DNA of 64,000 nucleotides from Prinia subflava (GCF_021018805.1 NC_086259.1:6162501-6226500); one strand, 5' to 3'; positions 51,031 to 61,189 are shown, numbered from the stretch's first letter. A program made the numbers and translations. The notes: generated by a model from the sequence alone, not told the origin.

Positions 51031-51259
51031 ACACACAGGGCTTTTTGGGGAGGGGGGGAACGTCTCCGTGTCGTCTCTTAAGCAGATCTGATCGCTCCTT
51101 CTGTGAGCAGATACTGTAACTGTGAGGAGCAACCAGCGAGTATCAATGAGATGGAACTGAGCGAGTTTGGCAGCAGAAGCGGCAATTGACAACTCACCAT
51201 TTTCTTGTTTGCAAGAAATGTTTCGTTTTCCCCCAACAGTAGCAATTTCCCGGGGACTT

Positions 51260-51702
51260 TAGGCGACTGCGATTTTTTTTTTCATCCTAAAGATCAGCTT
51301 AAAAAAAAATCAACTCATAACAATAATAATCCAAAAAAAAAAAAAAAATCCCAAACCTTCTCCACCCGTCATGTAAAGTATTTGAATTTCCTGCAACTTG
51401 AAAGGGAAGCGAGAGCCCGAGAGCGGCACGGCGGCTTTATAGGATGTGAAGACGCAACAACATCTGCACTTAGTCAGGTATTTGGAATTATCCCAAATCT
51501 CGAAGAATGGGGGAGAGTGGAGATTCTTTTTTTTTTTTTTTTTTTTGATCTTACCGTAAAAGTGATCTCAGCCTCTTTTTTTTTTTTTTTAATTCCTCCC
51601 CGTGAACTTTAAAAAAAAAAAAAACTACTATTTTTTTTCTTTCCTTCTTTTTTTTTTTTTTTCCTTTCTTTTTTTTTTCTTTCTTTTTTTTTTTTTTTTT
51701 CC
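51260..51702. repeat. Cluster of poly(T)/poly(A) tracts upstream of the main island
   Basis: At least eight homopolymer runs of 8-20 bases, mostly T (for example 51,273-51,281, 51,527-51,546, 51,577-51,590, 51,648-51,662 and 51,686-51,700), with A runs at 51,300-51,309, 51,334-51,348 and 51,611-51,624. They sit directly against the GC-rich island that starts near 51,715. Such tracts exclude nucleosomes and are error-prone in sequencing. Lys- or Phe-rich open frames here are artefacts. Confidence 0.85.
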
Positions 51703-53121
51703 CGTTGGTGTTGTCCCCGTGTCCCCCTCCGTGCCGGCGGTCCCGGCGCGGGCGGGGCGGGGCGGGAGCGGCCCGGGCCCCGCGCGCCCCCCGCCGCCCC
51801 GGCCCTCCCCGCGCCGCGCGGCCCCGCCGCCCAGGGATGCGCAATCAAACCCGCAGCGCATCGATCCGCCGCCGCTCGCCGAACTGAGCGCGGCGGCTCG
51901 GCAGTGAACTTGGACCGAGAAAAAAAAATTAAAAAAAAAATAAAACAACCAAACAACTGAGAGAGAGAGGGAGAGGGAAAAAAAGAAATATCAACCCCCA
52001 AAACAGGGAAAACGAGGGAAAAGTGCTCCTTCCCGAAGAGCCGGGTGTGTGGGGCGCGGGCGCTGCCCGCTCCCCGCCGCTCTGGCCCCGCGGGGCGGGA
52101 GCAGCGGCTCCGCTGGCGGGGGCGCCGCCGGTAGCGGCCGCGGGCCGGGGCGGCCCCGACACGGCCCGCCCGCAGGCGCGGAGCGGAGCGCGGCGGCCGC
52201 GGCGCCAGCCAGGTGGGAGCCGGCGGGCTGGATGTGTCGGCGGGCGGGCGGCGCGCCGGTGAGTGCGGCCGGGGCGGGCAGCGCTGCGGGGAGCCGGGGC
52301 CGCCGCCGCCGCTGTCACGGCGCGGGGCGGCCGGGATGGAGCGGCGAGCCGGGCCCTCCTGGCCGGGGGCGTCCCGTGCCCCGGCGTGGCGGGAGGCGAT
52401 GGCTGCGGGGGGCTCCGGCGGGGAACGGGTGCGCGCGGGGGCGGAAAGGGAAGGGCTGCGGCGGGGAGCGAGCGAGCGGCGCGGAGCCCGGCGGGCTGCC
52501 CTGCCCGTCCCTGCCCGGCCAGCCCTCCGCCGCCGCCGCGGGCGGCTCGGGAGACCGGCGCCGGCGGCGGGCGAAGTTGAGCGGCGGAGGGGGCGCGGCG
52601 AGGGGGTCTCCCCGGCCGGCGGGGCAGACCCCTGCCCGCCCCCGTGCCCGGTCCGGCGGGCGATGCGCACTGAGGGAAGGCGCGGCCCGGGGCGGGCGGC
52701 GGCGGTGCCCCGCTCCCTCTCGGCGGACCAGTTTGAGTGACACCGCGATCATCTCGCTTCCCTTCAAGCTTCGCCTGTTGCCGCCGCCGCCGCCGCCGCT
52801 CCAGCGCCGAGCCGGGAGTGGAGAGCGCAGGCTGAGGCTCCGCCGGCTCCGGCCAAGAGATCCCCTGTCTTTATGCCGTGATCTCCTAGCCCGGCCAGGC
52901 ACCGGGGGCGCAGGGCGGGGTGGGGGGGACTGCGGGCTCTCCCCAGCCCTCCCGCCCGCACACCTCTTCGGGGGGCTTCCCCTCCTCCTTCCTCCGGGGC
53001 GATTTGTCAAACTTCCCCCCTCTTCTGCCAGCAGCAGCAGCAGCAGCAGGGCTGTCCTCTCCTCTGTGCCGCCTCCTCCTCCTCCGCCGCCGCCGCCTCC
53101 TCCTCCTACTCGGCATCGTGT

Positions 53122-53397
53122 ATGCACAGCAACAAAAAATATATCCCCGACCCAGCCCTCGCGCCGAGGCTGGAGCAGCTCACCGGATCTCTGGGGCTGA
53201 GGCAACTCTTCCCACCCCCGCGCCCCGGCTGCCCCCCCCCGCCGGCGCCCGCAGGAGCCCAGCATGCCGAGGAGGAAGCAGCAAGCGCCCCGGCGCGCAG
53301 CAGGTACGAAAGCCGCTTCTCTTCCTTCCCTGCCTTCCCTTCCCTTCCCTCCGCGGCCGCTGTCTTCTCCTCTCGCTTCCCTCCGTCTCTTTCATAA
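53122..53397 (+). other. Upstream ORF overlapping the TSHZ3 start codon
   Basis: An ATG at 53,122, 142 bases upstream of the TSHZ ATG and in another frame (+1), opens a frame that runs past 53,264 to a stop at 53,397 on unspliced RNA. On spliced RNA the frame would continue into exon 2, so its true end is unknown. Context is weak (T at -3, C at +4). If present in the mature leader it would reduce initiation at the main ATG and depend on leaky scanning. The peptide is not a known protein. Confidence 0.5.
53264..53303 (+). CDS. TSHZ3 first coding exon (teashirt zinc-finger homeobox 3), partial
   Basis: Thirteen codons from ATG 53,264 spell M-P-R-R-K-Q-Q-A-P-R-R-A-A and leave one G before a donor CAG|GTACGA at 53,304 (phase 1). 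This is the characteristic tiny first coding exon of vertebrate teashirt genes, nuclear zinc-finger/homeodomain transcriptional repressors of developmental genes. From memory of the families, TSHZ3 reads ...APRRAA-A, TSHZ1 ...APRRSA-A and TSHZ2 ...APKRAA-G. The R-R-A-A plus G-initial codon fits TSHZ3, with TSHZ2 as second choice. The -3 base is A, a good start context. The zinc fingers and homeodomain are in exon 2, outside the window. The CpG island around it and the desert beside it agree with a developmental regulator. Confidence 0.85.
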
Positions 53398-54152
53398 GCG
53401 GCTGCCGGCGGGCTCCGCCGCCGCTCCGCGCCCGCTCCTGCCCCGCTGCCGAGGGCTCTGCCGAGCAGCTCCCGCCGGGGACACCGCGCCGGGGCCGGGC
53501 CGTTTCGGGGGGATTGGATTTATTTTTTTTTTCTTTGGGGTGGGGGGCGCGTGAAAGCCCGTTGCCCACTTTGGTGCCCACTTTGATTTATTCCGAACTC
53601 TGCCATCGCCCGGCTCGGTTCTGGGGTAACCCTGTGCGAGGGGCAGGCGGGTGTGTGCTGGCACACACTGCTCGGGTTCCTGTGCTCGGTGTCACTCTGG
53701 GGCTGGGGGAAGCAAGGAGGCGAATTTTGGTTATTTCCAGCCCGTACTTTGGCACCTACTTTGCTTCTCTCCCTCGTAGTCTTCGTTCTTCTACATCCCC
53801 TTCTCTCACGGGCAAATGGTTTGTGAAAGCCAGGGAGAATACTCTTTTTAATTTTTTTCCCATAAAAAGAGAGAGGGTATATATAAATACATGGCACGCT
53901 GTGAATGAAGTGGCAGGGACAAAGTGATTTGGAGGCTCTGCAGTGTTAGTTGAAGATCCAAGCCCAGAACTGGTTCCTTTGCCCAACTTTTACCTTTTTC
54001 TCTTCTGCCCTTGTATTGCACTGGAGATGTCTCTGCCGGACAGACAGACACCCTCTTAGTTGGTCACTTTCTTTGGTAGCCTCTTCTGTTAATCCTATTG
54101 ATTTCTTATTTATGAGTCCAGAGGAGAAGCTGCAAAGTAAAGCAAAGGAGGG

Positions 54153-54174
54153 AAAAAAAAAAAAAAAAAAAAAA
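54153..54174. repeat. A22 homopolymer
   Basis: Intronic A run, followed by G and a further short A run. No retrocopy attached. Confidence 0.9.
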
Positions 54175-54529
54175 GAAAAAGGGTCTGTGTATTGTCAAGT
54201 GACTGGTGAATGTTTCTGATAGTGCCTTTACAATTTCCACCGGGTTTTTTTTTTCCTTTTTAGAAATACTTTTCGAGGCTTTGTGCTGGTGAGGTTTTTT
54301 GTTTGTTTGGCTTGTTTTCCTTTTGCCAGAAATGTCAACTCCTGTTAAACTTAAGCAGTATTTTTTTGGAAAAGCCAAATTGAAAAGAAAACAGCAAAAG
54401 AAAAGCCCCACATAATTTTACAGTAATCCTTAGTTGGGGATATGTGGGCTGGAAAAGGTTTCCTTGGCCTGTTGCCATCCTTGATTTGATGTCTGATTGA
54501 TCGCCTGTCATCTGGCAGCCTTTGATCTA

Positions 54530-54605
54530 TTCATTCCCGATAAACATCAATAAATCACTTGCCATGGTAACGCCAGACTCGGTGACGTCACGCGTGGCCT
54601 GTCAA
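54530..54605. promoter_or_regulatory. Intronic element with RFX-like X-box and perfect CRE
   Basis: CTTGCCATGGTAAC (54,558-54,571) is close to the palindromic RFX X-box, one base off at the left end on the strand shown. Twelve bases on, TGACGTCA (54,583-54,590) is a perfect palindromic CRE for CREB/ATF. AT-rich flanks hold a forkhead-like ATAAACA at 54,540-54,546 and an ATCAATAAATCA homeodomain-like word. X-box plus CRE is a known composite in several promoters. Function here is inferred. Confidence 0.45.
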
Positions 54606-54619
54606 CTCTCAGTGAGCGC

Positions 54620-54900
54620 AGCTCGAGGGGCTCCGGGCCAGCCGTGCCACCCTGGCCGGGGACAGCACCGCCCCTGCCCGGGGACAGCCCTGGGGCCGGG
54701 GGGAGCTCTGCAGGGGCGCCCGCAGCATCCCTTGGCTGTGCTTGTGCTCAGGAGCGCTCGGAGCAGGCAGTCCTGGAGCTGGGGGCTGCTGGAACCCACG
54801 TTCAGCAGCGTGGCATGGCTCCCACTCTGCCTGACAGCTCCTCCGAGTGGGGTGGTTTGGTTTATCCAACAGCAAGGGGCTCGGGGAGTGACACAAACTG
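54620..54900. other. GC-rich patch, no gene
   Basis: Moderately GC-rich sequence right after the CRE element. Overlapping frames on both strands have no domain. It may be the shoulder of a regulatory element. Confidence 0.4.
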
Positions 54901-56119
54901 TAAATAACAATGTGCATGTTTCCTTTCTTCTCCTCCTTGACATCCACATGCGTTCGGCCAGTGCTTTTGGAACAGGGAAATGGACTTCCCAGCAGCCTTA
55001 CCCCGCACACAAACAGCTAGAAAGTTTGGAAAGTTTCTCAGTGCAGTAGTGATACCATCTAGCAAACAATATCGTAGCCAAATACTTCGTGATAATATTT
55101 TGCTTTTCTGGCCCGTGCCATCAAATAACAATTTTCGAGAAAAATGACAGAGGTGAACTTTTCCTGATACTTGGGGAATTCTATTTTGTAGTGTGAATTT
55201 AGTTCTGCAGAATCTAGCTTTTCCATGTGTTTGACACACTCCACTCTGCTGTGAGCTGGCCTCTCTCTCCACAGGCTGGAAGAAAATGTTTCTGCACTAA
55301 ACACACATTTTGAGGTATCCTTCTCTCCCTCCACCACTCTGTCTCTCCTTTCTCAAGTGAATCATCCATGATGTGCGATCTGTCTTTCATATTTAGCAGA
55401 AGTGTAATCTCTTTAAACTTTTAGCTTTTTGATAGCCACATTAAACATTTAGTACTGTGTATAATTGCTTCCCACTGAGATGCTGCTTTTATTGGTCACA
55501 TTGGAAATGTTACTTTTTCTAATAGCAGCAAAAGCAAAGGCTTTTTTTTAACACCTTAAAAACAGCTAAGAAATAACAGGTTAGTTAAGAAATATTCATT
55601 ACAAAAACTTGACTGCAGGACTAATAGGAGATGGAAGAATGGTTTTGCTCTATCAAAATGACCCGTCAAAACGACTTTGTTTCATATTTGATTTAATTGT
55701 CTCTCTCCTGACAGGCACATTCATCAATAGCTTAATGGTCAATCAGAAGTTGGCAGAGTGAGTGCTTTCATTCTTTCCCATACACTAGCTTTGGCTTTAC
55801 TTTATCAAAATGCCTCTGCCTAATGGATATGGGGGATGTAGAATGACTGAAGGGCTACTTATTTGACAAGAGTGAAAAAACAAGAACATTTATGCTGTTG
55901 ATAAGTGCATGAAGATAAATAAGTGAGCTGTATGAGGCGTTTTATTTTAAGACAGAAGAAACTTACTTTTTTTTCCCCCCTCTTTTTGGCTTGAGAGCTG
56001 CAAGTTATAAGGTTCATGACTGCTTTTGTGGCATACTGAGAGTGATGACAAATTGATTGCTTGGTACTGAGAGAGAAAAAAAGGTGGTGGTGGGGGGAGA
56101 ATTAAAGATGTCTGCTGAT

Positions 56120-56420
56120 TGGTAACTCAGGAAATCCAGTCCCCAGCAACCTTGAGAATACTCGAGAATTTTTTTTCTCCAAACTGAAAGGTCCGCTCAG
56201 CCATAAAAAAAGAAAAGTTGTTTTGCCAGCTTCATTAGTGTTCACCTAATTAGCTGTAAACCTGATGGATTCCTGACAGCTTTAATGATTGGAGATGACA
56301 AGCTCCACGCAGTGTCATCCAGCAGAATTAGGTTTGCAGCTAGTTTGATGTAATCAAGTTGATATTACACAGTCCTGGTTGCCTTTAGTTGTGCATTAAC
56401 TCAATTTTCTGCTGCAGGTG
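56120..56420. promoter_or_regulatory. Candidate intronic conserved element
   Basis: High-complexity AT-rich block with words such as 'cacctaattagctgtaaacc', 'ctttaatgattggagatg' and 'gatgtaatcaagttgatatt'. It contains several homeodomain (TAATTA, TAATGATTG) cores and TGATTGG/PBX-like sites, and no repeat signature. Enhancer candidate on appearance. Confidence 0.35.
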
Positions 56421-57697
56421 ACAAATGGGCTTTGGTACCTGGATAATCATGTCATAGGAATTAGGACCCTTTTAATGGTCTGGAGTAGAATAACAACAAC
56501 AAAGAACTCTCAGCAGCACAGAGCTCGCAGACATAACAGACAGGTGCACAAATTCTTTATGTCTAGCCCAAGTGTTAACACCACACTGTGGAAGACTAAA
56601 GCTGTCTCTGAGAATCAAGAATCTGTAAAAATGATAATTTCACTTTGTTTGCTTTGAGACACAGCTGAATATCGTAGGTAAATTTGGGAAGGAGAGTCAG
56701 GCATTGCAATTTTATTCCTCACCTGTTAAAGCAAGAAGATAGTCAGAATTGCTGTTCCACAGACTTCTGTCATATAAGTCAGGAGGAAGAAGGTATTTAC
56801 CAGTTAGAGGCTTCAGTCTGGGGAAGCTAAGATATTGTATTAATAGAGGCCAGTCTTGTTCATGCAAACAGTAATTATCTATCCTTAAATTATAGCTTTC
56901 ACTTGCAGCTTTTTTAGAAGCCTATTTAAAAGATCAAGAAAATGTACTTCCTACTGACAGAAACGACTTAATACATATTTTGTGTACGTACCTTCTGAGG
57001 AGAGATTGGGAACTAGCGGTTTGCTGGAATCACATTTAGTTTACTTATTTATTTATTTATATATTTAATAAAACAGTAAGACCCAACTGCACCGAGTTTT
57101 CAAGACTCTGGGAAAAAAACAAACAAACCCAAACAAACCTGGGCCTGTGGTATTTTTGTTTTTACACAGTATGTTTCAAACCCTGGAGATTGCTGTGTGC
57201 TTTAGGCTCTTCCCAACTTCTGCGCTCACACTGAGCAGCTGCCCCTGGTCAGTGTGAGCACTGAAATATGGAATACTCGGAATTGGTGTTTCAGGGGCGC
57301 GGAGCACTCCCACTTCCCAGGGAGTGCTGGTGCCAGCCCCGAGCCCCTCCAGCACGGGTCTGGGGGTGCAGCACAGCAAACAGATGCAAGATGGCACACA
57401 GGTTGTGCCGCCAGATTTCCAGGCAGCTCTGACTCCGGCAACTCGAACGCTCGCTTTAATTTATGGCAATTGCTTGCAACTACATACATACCCCAAAAGT
57501 AAATGTAGCGATAAAGTAGGCTACCTATAAAGGTACTTGCAGTGTCAGCCCTTGGTATGTTATTTGCCTCCAAACCTGCCACATATTTCTCTGTTGGGCA
57601 GAGATTCTTCCTAGCAGCAAGCTGACAAAATGATTAGTTATGGCTGTCCTCTGCTTTTTTTTTTTTCTTTTTTTCCGGCAAAGTGTGAAGGAACAAT

Positions 57698-57699
<2 letters not shown>

Positions 57700-57740
<41 letters not shown>
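57700..57740. repeat. A41 homopolymer
   Basis: An uninterrupted A run preceded by T-rich sequence (57,654-57,675). Length is unreliable. Confidence 0.93.
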
Positions 57741-57742
<2 letters not shown>

Positions 57743-57774
57743 AGAAAAAGGGGCATAAATATAAAAAGGCTTGA

Positions 57775-57990
57775 TAGATTCCCCTGAATATCCGGCTGGA
57801 AAACAGAATTTTCCAGAATCAGCTGCCATTTCTCCCATTAGCTTGACAGCTGTCAATTAGGGCTTCAGTGCTCTCCTGGGCCACAGTTTATTGCGTGCGG
57901 TTGATGTTGTCATTTTGTTCTCGGTTTTGCCTTGAGCACTATCATGAGCAGGAGTGAAATAGTCAATAACTGATGTATCAGCAGTTATTT
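57775..57990. promoter_or_regulatory. Candidate intronic element with TALE palindrome
   Basis: The block contains the perfect 14-bp palindrome TTGACAGCTGTCAA (57,843-57,856), which is two TGACAG TALE-homeodomain half sites (TGIF/MEIS/PKNOX type) overlapping a CAGCTG E-box. It is followed directly by TTAG/ATTA-like sequence and a complex AT-rich flank with CpGs (57,893 and 57,898). Good enhancer candidate; conservation untested. Confidence 0.42.
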
Positions 57991-58211
57991 CTTAAATTGG
58001 CTTACAAGTCTGCATTTTTCCTCTTTTTACTAAAGATTGTTTTGTAAAGTGATTAGAATGAATTGTGACTGCTGCAGGGTTATGGGAAATGCAGTGAGGC
58101 TAGGGTGAGTTAGCAGGATTAGAGTGGGTCCTTTTTGTCAGCCCTGCTTCCAGGATTAGTGGGAACTGTATAGAAAAGATCACCTTCAGGGTGAAGTGTG
58201 GGGTACATTTT

Positions 58212-58234
58212 TAAGCGTGCTACGTGCACGCTTA
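58212..58234. repeat. Perfect 9-bp inverted repeat with 5-bp loop
   Basis: TAAGCGTGC, spacer TACGT, then GCACGCTTA. The arms are exact reverse complements and CpG-bearing, and the spacer itself contains ACGT. It could be a cruciform or a dimeric protein-binding site. Without a following T run it is not a terminator. Confidence 0.9.
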
Positions 58235-59559
58235 TGCAGAAACATATGGTGGTAGAGAGTGAATGAAAAGAAATCATTTGCCAGGATGTAAAGTAACCTA
58301 CGTGTTATCCTTCTGAGCAAACCTTGGCACTGCTGGCTTTACGGTGTAGTAATCCGTATTTTAATCCAATGTCGTGACTGCTTCCTAGAGAATCCAAATA
58401 CACGCTGGCAGATTTTAACACAGCCCTGTTTTCAAGGTGCTGCTGCTGGATCAGGTATTAGGATGCCTGAAGTGTTGCATTGTCAAGTAGGAGTGTGTGT
58501 GTGTGTATGGCTATGATACAACACCAAAAATAACATAGTTGCTGAGCAGTCGCGTGTTATCTTATCTGTGAAATACTTCAGCATCATTTGCTAAACAATC
58601 TACCTCAGGTGTTTCAGTCTGATTTATTTTTTTTTCCTTCTCTGTGTGTTTGGTAATTTTTTTTAAATTTAGTTACGCCCAAATTGTGGTTTATCAGCCT
58701 TAAGTTAAAAATGAAAGGTGAATACAATATATTGTATTTGGTAACAATGATATGGACTGGTACATCCAGACAGATAATATGCAGTTGTAATTAGAGTGAA
58801 TAGACAGGCATTCATTTTCAAATTCTTTGACACATGCATAAAATAGTCATATAATAAGATAAGATGACAATTTTATGTTAGGTTGATAAAGTGTCCCGAT
58901 ACATGCATTTAAATGTCTGTAAGCCTTTTTTTATCCAGACAGATTAATTCTAGTTTCCAGCATTTGCAGTTAGACATTAAATTAATTTTAAAAATCCCAC
59001 TAAACAATGGATGCGTTGCTTTTTCGTGTGTGTATGTGTCATAACCTAAAGCAGGAGGATTGAAAAAAATTTGTGCAATTGATTGTTCTTGATTTCAACA
59101 TAAAAAAATATAAAGCATGAAAATTGGTTCAAAGGATTTAAAGCATAGTCCACGAGAGATTGTATTGTACTTTTCTTAAGTACGGTAATGCAGAGTGGAA
59201 CATTGTCAGGGCTTGAAATTGTTTGTTACCATTTTCATAAAAAGAACTGAAAGAGTTGAAATAAGTAGGGCTTAATTTCAGAGACTGCAAGATTCATCCT
59301 ACTGCATTTGCCTGATTTTGCGCCTGAAAGATATTTTGGTCATCTCAGCAGAGAGCCAATCTGCAGAATTTAAACACTTCTCATTGCAGGCATCAACTTT
59401 AAGATATTTCTCAGAAAATGTTCAAAGGTTTTTTTTCCCCCTGGGGGCAGAGGGAGAGTGGGGAAAGAGTTACCAGAGGATCATAAAATATCTGAAAGCT
59501 CTTTGCCAATGCCATTACCTGGCCTCTTCGGGCAGTAAAGGGACAACTCTTCAAGAATA

Positions 59560-60130
59560 ATCTAAGTTCGTATTTTAGACTTAATTATAAATTATTAATT
59601 AACTCTGTCAGGACACATGTTATTAATTATGACTCTCTTTTCTTCATCCAGAGCAGCTGTTGGGAATCATGTAAGTTGACTGTGCTTGTTGGAGTGGGAG
59701 TTTGCCAGTGAGGAGCCTCCATGCCCAGCCTCACCTCCAGCTCCATCCCCTGGCTGTTGGCCGGCTCCGCCCGGCAGCAATGGCAATTCGTACAAGTTTT
59801 GAGGCGGCCCAGAGAGCTCGCAATTAGTGACCATTGTCACGGGGCTGGGGTTTAGGTGCTGTCCATAAATAATTCCCGTTTTAGCAAGGCCGTGTGGTGG
59901 TGGGGAGGTGGGAAGGGCGGCGGCCAAGCCTTGGCGAGGGGGAAGCCAGGAGGTTTCCCTGCCCTTCCGCCAAGCTCCCGCCAAACTTCGCACGCTGGCA
60001 CAGAGCGGAGGGCTGCTTTATAATTCGTTTGGAATGATCCAAATTCATTTACTTTTGATATTTCCATCATTAAATTGAGCCCTCTGTTTCCGTTTCTTAT
60101 GTGTTCTTTGCGGAATGCATGTTGCATAAA
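59560..60130. promoter_or_regulatory. Candidate intronic conserved element
   Basis: AT-rich part (59,565-59,640) with dense ATTAATTA/TTAATTAT homeodomain words. This is followed by a CpG-retaining part (59,755-60,005) with GTGAC-CATT-GTCAC at 59,827-59,840, whose centre CCATTGT is a SOX-type core. No repeat and no coding signature. One of the better enhancer candidates in the intron. Confidence 0.35.
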
Positions 60131-60829
60131 ATAGGCAATTTTTAATGAACAATTTAATGTAAATGGGTTCTGAATTTAAATTAATATTAATGAAGCTTTG
60201 AGTGAATTTATTTTGCATACGTAAAGGCTTGTAACTCTTTCACTCATATACTCTTGTCTTTATGTACTAACACATTGGTTAGGTGAATTGGCTAGTTTCC
60301 ATATTTTGTGATTAAAAGCTCTAATGGATTTTACATGGATATTTGTGCTAGTGCAGCTTTGCGCAGGTTACTATTGCTAGTAAAAGCGTACCTGCCTTGA
60401 TATTCAGATTTTTGTAGTTAACATTTCGCTTTCGTCACCCCACTGTTTCTGTGTGTTTCTTCCTACTTTGGTTTCGCCTTCATGCTTAAAGAAAAAAATA
60501 CTCCAACAATAGTCACCACAGTCAAGATGTTTTCTTTCTTTGGCTTACCTCTAATGCATTATGTATTTAGAAATGATGGGATGTTCTATAATTAATTCTG
60601 TTGGATGTAATTGCTATAATCACTTTGATGCTACACATAATAAAAGTAATATGGTAAGCATACGGAAAAATATAAACACCTTATTGTAACACTTTTTGGT
60701 AAAATTCTTTTAAAAATCTTGTTTAGAGTGGAACCTCCGCTTCCATATTTTGTCAGAGCTAAGGATTTTTTTTTTAACTACATTACTTTAGTAAAAGAAT
60801 TAATTTTAGATACTGAAAAGATTTTGATG

Positions 60830-61035
60830 GGCGGGTTGTCTCGTATGTGCGCGCGAACATCCCTGACTCTGTGCGGTATTAAAGATGTAGTTCATTAAGA
60901 AGCCAATCTTCAGCGTGGCTACAAGTGAGACATAAATATCACTGAATATCTCACGAAATGAAAGACAGATATGTACATTATACCAAAACTCAGGACACAG
61001 GAAATAACACCGGAATGGAACTGTACACTGGAAAG
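60830..61035. promoter_or_regulatory. Candidate intronic conserved element
   Basis: Complex sequence that keeps CpGs (GCGCGCGAA at 60,849-60,857, then near 60,875, 60,914 and 60,954) within AT-rich DNA, with 'gtagttcattaagaagccaa' and TAAATATCAC words. No open frame of note and no repeat. Enhancer candidate by appearance. Confidence 0.28.
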
Positions 61036-61162
61036 CTTCTTTGTAGCGCAAAATTATGGGAAATATAAAATGTATGAAGGGCAGCATGTAACTAGAGAGG
61101 GAGTTTTTCAGGCATGGTCCCAAGTGGGAAAAAGACTACAGAAGGTGATTTCCCTCCTCCTG

Positions 61163-61189
61163 CTTTTTTTTCTTTTTTTTTTTTTTTTT
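61163..61189. repeat. Poly(T) tract with one C
   Basis: T-rich low-complexity run. No attached retroelement recognised. Confidence 0.8.

Larger units (their letters stand above)
51715..53520 (+). promoter_or_regulatory. TSHZ3 promoter and 5' UTR CpG island
   Basis: The largest and densest CpG island in the window. It surrounds the first coding exon of the TSHZ gene, so it is the best candidate for promoter plus 5' UTR. No TATA box is placed convincingly, as usual for island promoters, and the transcription start cannot be fixed from sequence. Inside it are a strong donor-like CCG|GTGAGT at 52,259, a pyrimidine-rich acceptor-like tract ending AG at 53,031, an upstream ORF starting at 53,122, and triplet-rich CAG/GCC strings at 53,029-53,103. 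Confidence 0.85.

Noticed and set aside
51609..53265. Minus frame of 353 codons, plus frame of 383 codons and minus frame of 316 codons
   Set aside because: They cross the poly(T) cluster and the TSHZ promoter island; Lys-, Arg-, Pro- and Gly-rich low complexity, in conflict with the recognised TSHZ exon.
53264..53303. Assignment of the exon to TSHZ1 or TSHZ2
   Set aside because: TSHZ1 has Ser and TSHZ2 has Lys at residues where this exon has Ala and Arg, from memory of the families; TSHZ3 fits without change, though TSHZ2 is not fully excluded without exon 2.
53878..53887. TATATAAATA as a TATA box
   Set aside because: It lies in the intron, past the coding exon, with no initiator or island directly downstream; AT-rich words are common there.
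52920..53927. Plus frame of about 335 codons overlapping the TSHZ exon
   Set aside because: It begins at a GTG, not an ATG, reads the TSHZ exon and intron in another frame, and its sequence is compositional.
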